From: an uncultured Acetobacteroides sp.
GTDB lineage: Bacteria; Bacteroidota; Bacteroidia; Bacteroidales; ZOR0009
Length of the DNA stretch: 64,000 nucleotides
Direction: 5' to 3'
Assembly (NCBI RefSeq): GCF_963678165.1
Contig: NZ_OY782755.1
Location: 558,001-622,000 of the forward strand
Positions 7,824 through 16,588 of this stretch are shown here, piece by piece. The notes beneath the pieces were generated by a model that had not been told where the DNA came from, did no database searches, and was given only the letters and a program-made list of their open reading frames with translations. Position 1 is the first letter of the stretch; every line of letters begins with the position of its first letter. Made by a program: the position numbers and the translations under genes.

Positions 7824-10640
7824 CTATTTCTTTTCAACGCCATTCATGACAACGTCAATTTCATTCTTCTGTGCAAGTAGTTTTGCGGTGAATTCCTTGA
7901 TGTCGTTTGTGGTGATGGCCTTAACCTTTGCGTCGAAGCCGTTCTGCTTATCGATACCCCAGGTGTTGTATTCGTCGATGGCGCCTAACCAGTGGCTGTT
8001 GGTGCGTTGTGCTTCGCCGTAGTTCTTAAGCATGTACTCCTTCGTCTTGTTGAGGTCGGCTTCCGAAGGACCATTCTTAAGGATATCGTCTAGCCCTTGC
8101 TTTACCTTGCCAATCATCTTGTCGGTTAGCTGAGGGTTGGTGTCGAAGTAAACGTAGAGGCTGAAGTTGCCGTAGGGGTAGTTGCCGATGTTTCCGCCAA
8201 CTTCAACGCCGTAGGTAGCACCTTCCTCCTCGCGGATGGTCTTGGTGTAGATGATGTCCATGATCTGGTCGAGCATGCTCATCTTAATTTTGTTCTCTAC
8301 GGTGTAGTCGATCTTGCCGTTGTAGTTGACGAAGATGGAGGCCTTAGCTGTTTTCAGTTCCTTGTCGAACTTGTTCTTGAATTCTCCTTGGCGAGGATAC
8401 ATCTTTACATCGCGGAAGCTCTCCTTCTTATTCTTTGGGTTGCCGGGTAGCGATGCAATGTACTGCTCTACCATTGGCTTAAGCGCCTTTTCGTCGATGT
8501 TACCCACAAAGGTGAAGGTGAAATCGTCCATGTTAGCAAAGCGCTGCTTGTAGATCTCCATGATGCGTGGGTAGCTAATCTTGTCTATGTCGGCAACCGT
8601 TAGGCGCTGCGCGCGAGGGTTCTTTCCGTAGCGTGCAATGGTAATGGTGTCGCTGAAGGCAACCATTGGCTCGGCTTCCATGCTGGTAAGGGCAGCCTTG
8701 GTACGTGAAACGAACGATTGGAATGCTTCGTTGTCCATGCGGGGAGCTGTAACGGTGAGGTAGGTAAGCTGCATCATAGACTCTAGGTCTTTGGGCGAGC
8801 ATTGGCCATTCAAGCCTTCGCTCTTGTTGTCGATGTCGGCGGCAACTTTGGCCTTTTTGCCGGCAAGCATCTTAGGAAGGTCGGTTGCGCTGAAGTTGCC
8901 CACGCCACCAACGCCAATAACGTCGTTTATGGCCTTAATGTTGATGACATCCTTGTCGTCAAGCAGCGAGGTACCTCCTTTTGAGGTGGCGGTGAATAGA
9001 ATTTCGTCCTCCTTAAAGTCTGTTTTCTTTACGAAAACCTTAGCGCCATTCGAAAGCGTCCAAATGGTTTCGCCGAACTTGGTTCCCTTTTCCTCTTTTA
9101 CCACCTTGCCAGGCTTAGGAAGGCTCTTGATGAGGGGCTCGTTCGATACCTTATCCTCGTAAGCAGTAATGTTCTCGGAGCGAGCCTTGTTGAAGGCTGC
9201 CACTACCTCTTCGTTGGTTGGGTAGGTTATGCCGTCCTTCTTGGGTCCGCTGATGGTGATAACTACATTCTTCTCGCTGATAATCTCGGCAGCAAACTTG
9301 TTCACCTGCTCTACTGGTAGCATCTTGCAAACCTGTTGGAAAAGGTTGTACTCGGTTTCGATTCCGGGGATAGGGGTTTCGTTGAGGAAGTTCTCGAGAC
9401 ATTCATTAACGTAGTAGTCGTTTTTCTGCTTCTCGCGATCCTTAAACTGATTCTCTAGGTTGCGAAGGAAGTCGCTCTTTGCTCTTTCGTACTCGCTGGC
9501 GGTAAAACCAAACTTGCGAACTCTTTCCGACTCTTTGGTAATTGCAGTGAGGGCATCGATAGCCTTGCCTTCCGAGCTTCCGGCATAAACCATAAAGGCA
9601 TCCTTTGTATTGGCTACGTAGAATTTACCATCTTGGCTTCCAGCATAGGTAAATGGAGGGTTAGCCTTTTGCAAGATCTCCTCGAAGCGCGAATTCAGCA
9701 TTTTTTGTGTTACCTGGCTTAGATAGCTGGTGATAAGATTAGCGGCAGTTGGGCGGAGCTCCTTAGGCAGTAGGTCGCGCTTAAACATCAGCAGAATTTG
9801 GGTCTCGCTGGCTTCTGGATCGGTTGCTATGCTCACAATAGGAGCCTCGTTGTCCTTTATCTCGAACTGGGTACGCTCGGCAGGGTTAACGGGCTTTGCA
9901 ATATCGGCAAACATGCTCTTGAGCTTAGCTTCTACCTTATCGACATCAATATCTCCTACAATAACGAGCCCTTGTAGGTCTGGACGGTACCACTTGTGGT
10001 AGTAGTCTTTTAGCTCCTGGTACTTGAAGTTGTCAACTACCGACATTAAACCAACTGGGAGACGCTTAGCGTACTGGCTTTCGCCATAAATATCGGCGAA
10101 GGTCTTGTCTATGATACGAATCTGTGCATTGTTACGGGTTCTCCACTCCTCGTGAATAACGCCGCGCTCTGCATCAATCTCCTTTTCCTCTAACGAGATA
10201 AAATTCGACCAGTCGTGAAGGATCAGCAGGCAGCTATCAACAATGCCTTCGCGAGTTACAGGGGCGTTGGCAATGTTGTAGACCGTTTGGTCGTACCCTG
10301 TAGCGGCGTTTAGGTTGGCTCCAAACTTAACGCCGATCTTTTCCAGGTAGTTGATCATGTTTTTGCCTGGGAAGTTCTTGGTTCCGTTGAAGGACATGTG
10401 CTCTAGGAAGTGAGCGAGCCCACGTTGATTCTCCTCTTCAAGAATAGAACCCACCTTTTGGGCAATGTAAAAGTCTGCCTGTCCCTTTGGCTCCGCGTTG
10501 TGGCGGATGTAGTAGGTGAGGCCGTTGTCTAGCTTGCCCACGCGAACCTTTGGATCGGTTGGCATCGGTGGCATTTGCTGCGCAAGCGCAGGCAGGCTCA
10601 AGAGCGCCACCATTAAAAGCAACAAGATGTTTTTCTTCAT
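7824..10640 (-). CDS. M16 family zinc metallopeptidase (copy 2)
   Basis: A 938-residue paralogue of the M16 gene at 3953-6763. It has the same signal peptide architecture (MVALLSLPALAQQ region), HFLEH at residues 77-81 and E158. Similarity is unevenly spread: the N-terminal ~270 residues are nearly identical, while the middle (about 280-380) and the C-terminal third differ more. That pattern is expected if gene conversion keeps parts alike while substrate-contacting regions diverge. It is likely periplasmic. It is the third gene of cassette copy 2, about 40 bases after the HTH gene. Confidence 0.92.
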   Translation of the reverse strand: MKKNILLLLMVALLSLPALAQQMPPMPTDPKVRVGKLDNGLTYYIRHNAEPKGQADFYIAQKVGSILEEENQRGLAHFLEHMSFNGTKNFPGKNMINYLEKIGVKFGANLNAATGYDQTVYNIANAPVTREGIVDSCLLILHDWSNFISLEEKEIDAERGVIHEEWRTRNNAQIRIIDKTFADIYGESQYAKRLPVGLMSVVDNFKYQELKDYYHKWYRPDLQGLVIVGDIDVDKVEAKLKSMFADIAKPVNPAERTQFEIKDNEAPIVSIATDPEASETQILLMFKRDLLPKELRPTAANLITSYLSQVTQKMLNSRFEEILQKANPPFTYAGSQDGKFYVANTKDAFMVYAGSSEGKAIDALTAITKESERVRKFGFTASEYERAKSDFLRNLENQFKDREKQKNDYYVNECLENFLNETPIPGIETEYNLFQQVCKMLPVEQVNKFAAEIISEKNVVITISGPKKDGITYPTNEEVVAAFNKARSENITAYEDKVSNEPLIKSLPKPGKVVKEEKGTKFGETIWTLSNGAKVFVKKTDFKEDEILFTATSKGGTSLLDDKDVINIKAINDVIGVGGVGNFSATDLPKMLAGKKAKVAADIDNKSEGLNGQCSPKDLESMMQLTYLTVTAPRMDNEAFQSFVSRTKAALTSMEAEPMVAFSDTITIARYGKNPRAQRLTVADIDKISYPRIMEIYKQRFANMDDFTFTFVGNIDEKALKPMVEQYIASLPGNPKNKKESFRDVKMYPRQGEFKNKFDKELKTAKASIFVNYNGKIDYTVENKIKMSMLDQIMDIIYTKTIREEEGATYGVEVGGNIGNYPYGNFSLYVYFDTNPQLTDKMIGKVKQGLDDILKNGPSEADLNKTKEYMLKNYGEAQRTNSHWLGAIDEYNTWGIDKQNGFDAKVKAITTNDIKEFTAKLLAQKNEIDVVMNGVEKK

Positions 10641-10679
10641 AAGAATTGCTTGTTTGTTAGTATTAGTTGAACTATTAGA

Positions 10680-10886
10680 TCACTCAGTTTGAAATTCTAG
10701 TATGTCGGCAGGTTGGCATCCCAGCTCTTTGCATAGCGCCTCCAAGGTGCTAAAGCGTATGGCCTTAGCCTTGCCCGTTTTAAGGATAGAGAGGTTAGCC
10801 TGCGTAATTCCCACCTTCTCGGCCAACTCGCCCAGAGAGACCTTACGCTTTGCCATCACCACATCGAGGTTAACTATAATTGGCAT
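10680..10886 (-). CDS. small XRE/Cro-type HTH regulator (copy 2)
   Basis: 68 residues, differing from copy 1 at only about ten positions. The helix-turn-helix core ITQANLSILKTGKAKAI is unchanged, so DNA specificity should be shared between the copies. It starts 1 base after the DUF2975 stop (10888), implying translational coupling. Likely targets are the TATCGAA palindromes at 11535-11654. Confidence 0.92.
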   Translation of the reverse strand: MPIIVNLDVVMAKRKVSLGELAEKVGITQANLSILKTGKAKAIRFSTLEALCKELGCQPADILEFQTE

Positions 10887-10887
10887 A

Positions 10888-11520
10888 TCAGATGGTTAAT
10901 TCTTGTTCTTCCTTAATCCGGTTGGCTACGGCCAGTATTTCGGCAAATACCAGCAGCATTAGCCCAATCACAATTTGGGTGCACGAGAGGTCGACAACCA
11001 TCTCGTAGCCCTTTACCTGTGCCACCGACCTTAAGTAGTGCAAGTCGACATACTGCGAGGCGATAGATACGGCCTCCTTGGCGATGAGCAGGATGCCGAT
11101 TGCCCTTAGGTGCTTTATGTTGCGGCGCGTAAGCAAGTTGCCCCAGTTGAGCGAAACTGTTATCTTCCAGATGAGGATGATAAGCCAGACAACTATGCCT
11201 AGGGTAAGCACTACCATAGCTGCATCGGATATCTCCTTTCCCAGAGACTTCTGATTTTTATGGAGAACAACCGTGGCTTCTGTAATGGTGGCTAGCGCCT
11301 CGGAGCCGTTGTTGGTCTCTGCCTTAAGCTCGCTTTTTGGGGTTAAGGGGCGTAGCGACACGAAGTAGAGCTCTGTTGAAACGTTTTTTTGCTTACCGCC
11401 TTCTGCTGCGCGAACCCCCTCCTTAAAACCGCGAACGAAGTCGGTCGATAGTGGGGCAATTAGCAGTAGCGCAATTACCACATTTAGCAAACGTACCCGT
11501 ATCAGCAGCTTCTTATCCAT
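10888..11520 (-). CDS. DUF2975 membrane protein (copy 2)
   Basis: A 210-residue, four-segment membrane protein starting MDKKLLIRVRLLN and ending in the same RIKEEQELTI-type tail as copy 1. The membrane segments are better conserved than the extracytoplasmic loop (about residues 30-90), which differs strongly between copies; if the protein senses a ligand, specificity could lie there. It is the first gene of cassette copy 2 and has a well-formed promoter and operator upstream. Confidence 0.9.
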   Translation of the reverse strand: MDKKLLIRVRLLNVVIALLLIAPLSTDFVRGFKEGVRAAEGGKQKNVSTELYFVSLRPLTPKSELKAETNNGSEALATITEATVVLHKNQKSLGKEISDAAMVVLTLGIVVWLIILIWKITVSLNWGNLLTRRNIKHLRAIGILLIAKEAVSIASQYVDLHYLRSVAQVKGYEMVVDLSCTQIVIGLMLLVFAEILAVANRIKEEQELTI

Positions 11521-11534
11521 AAACGATACTTATT

Positions 11535-11549
11535 TATCGAATTTCGATA
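11535..11549. promoter_or_regulatory. palindromic operator TATCGAA-T-TTCGATA
   Basis: A perfect 7+1+7 inverted repeat, located where transcription from the minus-strand promoter at 11552-11581 should start. Further half-sites TTCGATA lie at 11598-11604 and 11648-11654. The position suggests repression by the cassette's HTH protein, but binding is inferred. Confidence 0.55.
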
Positions 11550-11551
11550 TG

Positions 11552-11581
11552 CAAACATATTACAATATTTTTGTTTTTCAA
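11552..11581 (-). promoter_or_regulatory. Bacteroidota promoter for cassette copy 2
   Basis: On the minus strand: a -33 TTG at 11579-11581, 19 bases, then a -7 TATGTTTG at 11552-11559. Both element sequences and spacing match the Bacteroidota consensus (TTTG / TAnnTTTG). It drives DUF2975-HTH-M16 copy 2. Confidence 0.65.
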
Positions 11582-11778
11582 GAAATAATTACTGTTTTTC
11601 GATAAATAATTTTGGTTGTATTGCTGATAATATCTTACATGTTGCTGTTCGATAATGTCTTAAACTGATGTGGGTATTCCTCTACGGGTAGCATCTCCTT
11701 TTTTTGATGGCTAGTTTTCAATACATATTCTTTATACCGCCTACCGTTTTCTTTATAAAATCCTTATGAACTCAGCCA

Positions 11779-11786
11779 TACTTTTG
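11779..11786 (+). promoter_or_regulatory. -7 box upstream of kdpA
   Basis: TACTTTTG matches TAnnTTTG and lies about 36 bases before the kdpA start. No good -33 element is visible, which fits a promoter that needs an activator such as KdpE. Confidence 0.45.
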
Positions 11787-11822
11787 ATGTTGAAACTAAG
11801 TGTGATTTAAATTGAATGAAAA

Positions 11823-13508
11823 ATGAAAGTGGCTGACGTATTTGAGATAATCCTGTTTGTAGGGCTTCTCGTTGGGTTTGCTCCCCTTTTAGGGAGATAT
11901 ATGGCTAAGGTTTTTACTGGAGAAAGGCACCTTCTATCACCTGTTTTTGGTTGGTTGGAGCGTGGTACCTACAGAGCTATAGGTGTAAACTCATCTGAGG
12001 AGACGAATTGGAAATCGTACCTTGCAGGACTGCTTCTTTTTAATGTTGCGGGTTTTATCTTCCTTTTCCTTCTGCTGATGTGCCAAGGTATGCTGCCCCT
12101 AAATCCGCAGCATCTGCCGAACCTAGGAGCCGCGCTGGCATTTAACACCGCCGTAAGCTTTGTTACCAACACCAACTGGCAGTCGTATGGAGGCGAGAAT
12201 ACCCTCAGCTACCTATCGCAGATGCTAGGTTTGGGTGTTCAGAATTTTGTAAGCGCTGCTACCGGCTTCACAGTTATCCTAGCACTTACCAGGGGTCTTG
12301 CCCGTAAGTCCACCGATAAGCTGGGAAACTTCTGGGTCGATTTAACCCGTAGCACCATTTACGTGCTTCTTCCATTGTCCATTTTATTTTCTATAGTACT
12401 GGTTTCGGAAGGGGTGGTGCAAAATTTTCACAGCTACACAACGGTTCAAACGCTTGAGGGGGCACACCAGCTTATTCCTCAAGGTCCTGCTGCCTCGCAG
12501 ATTGCCATTAAGCAGCTTGGCTCTAATGGTGGTGGTTTCTTTAATGCCAATAGCGCTCATCCATTCGAGAATCCAACCCCTTTCACCAATCTTTTGGAAA
12601 TGCTTTCCATTCTTTTGCTTGCTGCTGCACTCCCCTTTACCTATGGGAAAATGGTTGGCAACGTCAGGCAGGGGCGCATTATCTTTTACGTAATGCTCTT
12701 TCTGATGCTAGTGGGGTTGGGTGCATCTCTTTACTCGGAGTACTCCACCCATGCAGCGCTTGGCTCCCTGATGGAGGGCAAGGAGACCCGCTTGGGAATA
12801 ACCAACAGCATTCTGTGGTCGGTTACCACCACTAACGCATCAAGCGGTAGCGTTAACGCCATGATGGATAGCCTTTCGCCGCTGTCGGGAATGGTTTCGA
12901 TGGTAAACATGATGCTTGGTGAGGTAATCTTTGGCGGTGTGGGAGCCGGGATGTACGGTATGCTGGTATTTGTTCTTCTTACGGTATTCATTGCAGGGCT
13001 TATGGTGGGGCGTACTCCCGAATATTTGGGTAAGAAGATAGATGCCTACGACATAAAAATGGCTATGATAGCGGTGTTGGCTCCCAACTTTGTGGTGCTA
13101 GTTTTCTCGGCCATTGCCGTAAGCCTTCCCGAAGGGCTATCGAGCCTTAACAACAGCGGACCGCACGGCTTCTCGGAGATTCTTTACGCCTTTACCTCGG
13201 CAGCAGGAAATAATGGAAGCGCTTTTGGAGGTTTAAACGCCAACACACCTTTCTACAATATTATGATTGGTGTTGGGATGCTTATTGGTCGCTTTGGGAT
13301 CATCATTCCGGTGATGGCCATAGCCGGCAATCTAGCACAGAAGAAGATTACCCCACCATCGGCAGGCACGTTTAAAACCGATAACATCCTTTTTGCAGGC
13401 TTGCTGATTTGCGTAATCCTTATTGTAGGCGGGCTTACCTTTTTCCCAGCCCTTGCCTTAGGTCCAATTGTAGAGCATTTGCTTATGAATGCTGGGGTAA
13501 CCTTCTAA
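11823..13508 (+). CDS. potassium-transporting ATPase subunit KdpA
   Basis: 561 residues, the usual KdpA length. This is the channel-like subunit that binds and passes K+ in the inner membrane. The four pore-loop signatures are present in order: NTNWQSYGGE, SNGGGFFN, TTNASSGSVN and AAGNNGSAFGGL. About ten membrane segments are visible. It begins the kdpABCDE operon; kdpB follows after 14 bases. No kdpF-like small ORF is seen upstream. Confidence 0.97.
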   Translation: MKVADVFEIILFVGLLVGFAPLLGRYMAKVFTGERHLLSPVFGWLERGTYRAIGVNSSEETNWKSYLAGLLLFNVAGFIFLFLLLMCQGMLPLNPQHLPNLGAALAFNTAVSFVTNTNWQSYGGENTLSYLSQMLGLGVQNFVSAATGFTVILALTRGLARKSTDKLGNFWVDLTRSTIYVLLPLSILFSIVLVSEGVVQNFHSYTTVQTLEGAHQLIPQGPAASQIAIKQLGSNGGGFFNANSAHPFENPTPFTNLLEMLSILLLAAALPFTYGKMVGNVRQGRIIFYVMLFLMLVGLGASLYSEYSTHAALGSLMEGKETRLGITNSILWSVTTTNASSGSVNAMMDSLSPLSGMVSMVNMMLGEVIFGGVGAGMYGMLVFVLLTVFIAGLMVGRTPEYLGKKIDAYDIKMAMIAVLAPNFVVLVFSAIAVSLPEGLSSLNNSGPHGFSEILYAFTSAAGNNGSAFGGLNANTPFYNIMIGVGMLIGRFGIIIPVMAIAGNLAQKKITPPSAGTFKTDNILFAGLLICVILIVGGLTFFPALALGPIVEHLLMNAGVTF

Positions 13509-13522
13509 ATCCTTAGATCATT

Positions 13523-15604
13523 ATGAAAAAGAAAAAAAATAAGCTGTTCAGCAAGAAGCTGGTAAAGGAAGCGCTAATCGATTCCTTTGTCAAGCTGAAC
13601 CCCAAGCATCAGATCAAGAACCCTGTAATTTTTATTGTAGAGCTGGGGGCATTAGTTACCACAGGAATCGTTCTTTACGAAATTTTTGGCGGATCATACT
13701 CCAACTTTAACCTTCAGATATCCATCTGGCTGTGGTTTACCGTCCTCTTCGCCAACTTCTCGGAGGCAATTGCCGAGGGCAGGGGTAAGGCGCAAGCCGA
13801 GAGCTTGCGTAAGAACCGTACCGAAACCAAGGCCAACCTCTACGATGGACGCGGAAAGACTACCGTAATTAATGCCACCGAGCTCAGAAGGGGCGATTTG
13901 GTAGTTTGCCAGGCTGGCGATATTATCCCAAGCGATGGTGAGGTCATCGAAGGTATTGCCAGCGTCGACGAATCGGCCATAACGGGTGAGTCGGCTCCTG
14001 TTATCCGCGAAAGCGGTGGCGACCGTAGCGCAGTGACGGGTGGCACCAAGGTAATTAGCGATAGAGTCGTTATTAAAATCACCGCCGAGCAGGGCGACAC
14101 CTTTATCGACCGTATGATCTCGCTGGTTGAGGGTGCCAGCCGACAGAAAACGCCTAACGAAATTGCGCTGTCCATTCTCCTAATTGGGCTGACCATCATT
14201 TTCGTGCTTGCGGTGGTTACTTTACCTGCCTTCTTTAGCTACGGATTAAAGCAATCTGGCTTAGCTGCTAGCAGCAACCTTTCCATTCCGGTGCTGATTG
14301 CCCTTTTGGTATGCCTGATCCCAACCACCATTGGTGGACTGCTTAGCGCAATTGGTATTAGCGGCATGGACAGACTTCTGCGCCGCAATGTAATAGCCAC
14401 CAGCGGTAGAGCAATAGAGGCTGCGGGTGACGTGGATGTTTTGCTGCTCGACAAAACGGGAACCATCACCTTAGGAAACCGTATGGCAACCGAGTTTATC
14501 GCTGCAGAGGGTATAACCAGCGAGGAGTTGGCTATTGCAGCGCAGCTATCCTCCCTTTCCGACGAAACACCCGAAGGACGATCCATCGTGGTGCTTGCCA
14601 AGGAAGCGTATGGGCTTAGAACCCAGAATATCCATGCCAACGACATCTCCTTTATCCCTTTTACGGCTCAATCGCGCATGAGCGGCGTCGATATCCGAAA
14701 TGCAGATGGCACCATTAGCTCCATCCGTAAAGGGTCGGCGCAGGCAATAAAAAAGTACGTGCATAACAACGATGGATTTATCCCCAAAGCCGTTGAAGAC
14801 GTGGTGGAGGAGCTTGCCCGCAAGGGAGCAACCCCTTTAGTGGTTGCCGAGAATAACCGAATCCTTGGAGTGGTACACCTAAAGGATATTGTAAAGGGTG
14901 GAATTAAGCAGCGCTTTGCCCAGCTGCGCTCAATGGGCATTCGAACCGTAATGGTAACGGGCGACAACGCTCTTACCGCTGCTGCCATAGCTGCCGAAGC
15001 GGGTGTCGATGACTTTATGGCCGAGGCAAAGCCCGAGGATAAGCTCGCGCGTATTCGTGAGGAGCAGGCAAACGGTCGGTTGGTGGGCATGATTGGTGAT
15101 GGAACCAACGACGCTCCTGCGTTGGCCCAATCCGATGTTGGTATAGCCATGAATAGCGGTACGCAAGCTGCCCGCGAGGCTGGAAACATGGTAGACTTGG
15201 ATAGCAACCCCACCAAACTTATCGAGGTGGTGGAGGTTGGCAAGCAGCTGCTCATGACGCGCGGTGCGCTAACCACCTTTAGCATTGCCAACGACGTGTC
15301 GAAGTACTTTGCCATTATTCCCGCCATTACAACCATACTCTACGCCCGTTATGGTGCGGCGGGGCCGCTCTCGGCGCTTAACATCATGCATTTGGCAACG
15401 CCCGAAAGCGCCATACTAAGTGCGGTGATCTTTAATGCCATCATTATTATCCTTCTGATACCGCTTGCGCTACGTGGGGTAACCTACCGTCCGATGTCGG
15501 CGAACGCCATCCTTGCCCGTAACATCCTTATCTACGGTTTGGGAGGCTTGGTTGTCCCTTTTATCGGCATTAAGGTGATTGATATGTTGATTGGGATGTT
15601 TTAG
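13523..15604 (+). CDS. potassium-transporting P-type ATPase subunit KdpB
   Basis: 693 residues. The P-type ATPase signatures are complete: TGES in the actuator domain (near residue 154), DKTGTIT with the phosphorylated D310, and [10 protein letters not shown] in the P domain. It hydrolyses ATP to drive K+ uptake through KdpA. The N-terminus is unusually Lys-rich ([12 protein letters not shown]). After kdpB the operon is interrupted by 408 bases of palindromic repeats before kdpC, an unusual gap for a four-subunit complex. Confidence 0.98.
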   Translation: MKKKKNKLFSKKLVKEALIDSFVKLNPKHQIKNPVIFIVELGALVTTGIVLYEIFGGSYSNFNLQISIWLWFTVLFANFSEAIAEGRGKAQAESLRKNRTETKANLYDGRGKTTVINATELRRGDLVVCQAGDIIPSDGEVIEGIASVDESAITGESAPVIRESGGDRSAVTGGTKVISDRVVIKITAEQGDTFIDRMISLVEGASRQKTPNEIALSILLIGLTIIFVLAVVTLPAFFSYGLKQSGLAASSNLSIPVLIALLVCLIPTTIGGLLSAIGISGMDRLLRRNVIATSGRAIEAAGDVDVLLLDKTGTITLGNRMATEFIAAEGITSEELAIAAQLSSLSDETPEGRSIVVLAKEAYGLRTQNIHANDISFIPFTAQSRMSGVDIRNADGTISSIRKGSAQAIKKYVHNNDGFIPKAVEDVVEELARKGATPLVVAENNRILGVVHLKDIVKGGIKQRFAQLRSMGIRTVMVTGDNALTAAAIAAEAGVDDFMAEAKPEDKLARIREEQANGRLVGMIGDGTNDAPALAQSDVGIAMNSGTQAAREAGNMVDLDSNPTKLIEVVEVGKQLLMTRGALTTFSIANDVSKYFAIIPAITTILYARYGAAGPLSALNIMHLATPESAILSAVIFNAIIIILLIPLALRGVTYRPMSANAILARNILIYGLGGLVVPFIGIKVIDMLIGMF

Positions 15605-16012
15605 AGAAGAAGTTATTTCAGTAGTTAAGCGAAGGTAAACGGATAGGGACGCTAAAGAGTATGCACAACTTGTATCATCGCTCGTTATCCCCTCCTTAGG
15701 AGGGGTTAGGTGGTGGGTTGAAAAGTTTGGAAGGTTAGACTAACCATTGTAAAAAACAAATTGGGGCGTGATACATATAAAACATGGAGGTAGGAGTGTT
15801 TATTCTGCGGCTAAACCCACCCCAACCCCTCCCGAGGAGGGGATAAAGGTGCAAGAAACATCGTAGTAGCGATGATAACAAACGGGTCTGACCTATAGCC
15901 CCGCAGGGGCGTAATCCAAAAGCCTAGGGTGTAGCCCTAGGCAAACAAGACAAGGCATTTCCTTGTCTTTACCAAAAAACAGAACGAGGTTATATTGAAA
16001 TAGAAGAACATC
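15605..16012. repeat. palindromic repeat block inside the kdp operon
   Basis: No gene is present. Two copies of the dispersed TTATCCCCTCC...GGAGGGG...GGTGGGTT element face each other at 15685-15719 and 15814-15846, forming a long inverted repeat around about 95 bases. Two smaller palindromes follow: TAGCCCCGCAGGGGCGTA (about 15896-15913) and GCCTAGGG...CCCTAGGC (about 15922-15942). In RNA these would fold into strong hairpins between kdpB and kdpC and could alter stability or subunit stoichiometry. Confidence 0.8.
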
Positions 16013-16588
16013 ATGAAGCACCAAACCATAATCGCCATTAGGGCAATACTATTTTTCACCGTCTTAACGGGGATTGCCTACCCCTTACTGGTAACGGGAG
16101 TTGCCCAGCTGGTTTTTAAGGACAGGGCAAATGGCAGCATCGTTTACCAAAATGGGAAACCTGTAGGTTCAATCCTAATCGGGCAGTCCTTTACCAGCGA
16201 CAAATACTTTTGGTCTCGCCCTTCGGCGGTCGACTACAATTCGGCGCTTTCTGGAGCCTCGAATTTTGGACCTACAAGCGCAAAGCTGCGCAAGCAGATC
16301 GAGGAGCGCCGCCAAAGCTTCATCCGACGAAATGGATTGCCCGAAAATGCCGTTGTGCCTGCCGAAATGGTTACCTCGTCGGGCAGCGGGCTCGATCCAC
16401 ACATCTCGCCAGAGGCTGCAATGCTACAGCTCGATCGTGTGGCAAAAGCGCGAGGCTTCAACAGCCAGCAGCGGCAAAAGGTAGCCGAGCTTATCCATCT
16501 TATATCGGTTGGGCATAATCAGGTAATACTTGGTGATGCTCGGATAAATGTTTTTGAGCTAAATTTGAAGATTAACCAGCTGCAATGA
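16013..16588 (+). CDS. potassium-transporting ATPase subunit KdpC
   Basis: 191 residues with one N-terminal membrane segment (about residues 8-32) and a periplasmic domain carrying the family motifs SRPSAVDYN and SGSGLDPHISPEAA. KdpC stabilises the KdpAB complex and raises its K+ affinity. Its stop codon overlaps the kdpD start in an ATGA, so kdpC and kdpD are translationally coupled. It is separated from kdpB by the repeat block. Confidence 0.97.
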   Translation: MKHQTIIAIRAILFFTVLTGIAYPLLVTGVAQLVFKDRANGSIVYQNGKPVGSILIGQSFTSDKYFWSRPSAVDYNSALSGASNFGPTSAKLRKQIEERRQSFIRRNGLPENAVVPAEMVTSSGSGLDPHISPEAAMLQLDRVAKARGFNSQQRQKVAELIHLISVGHNQVILGDARINVFELNLKINQLQ

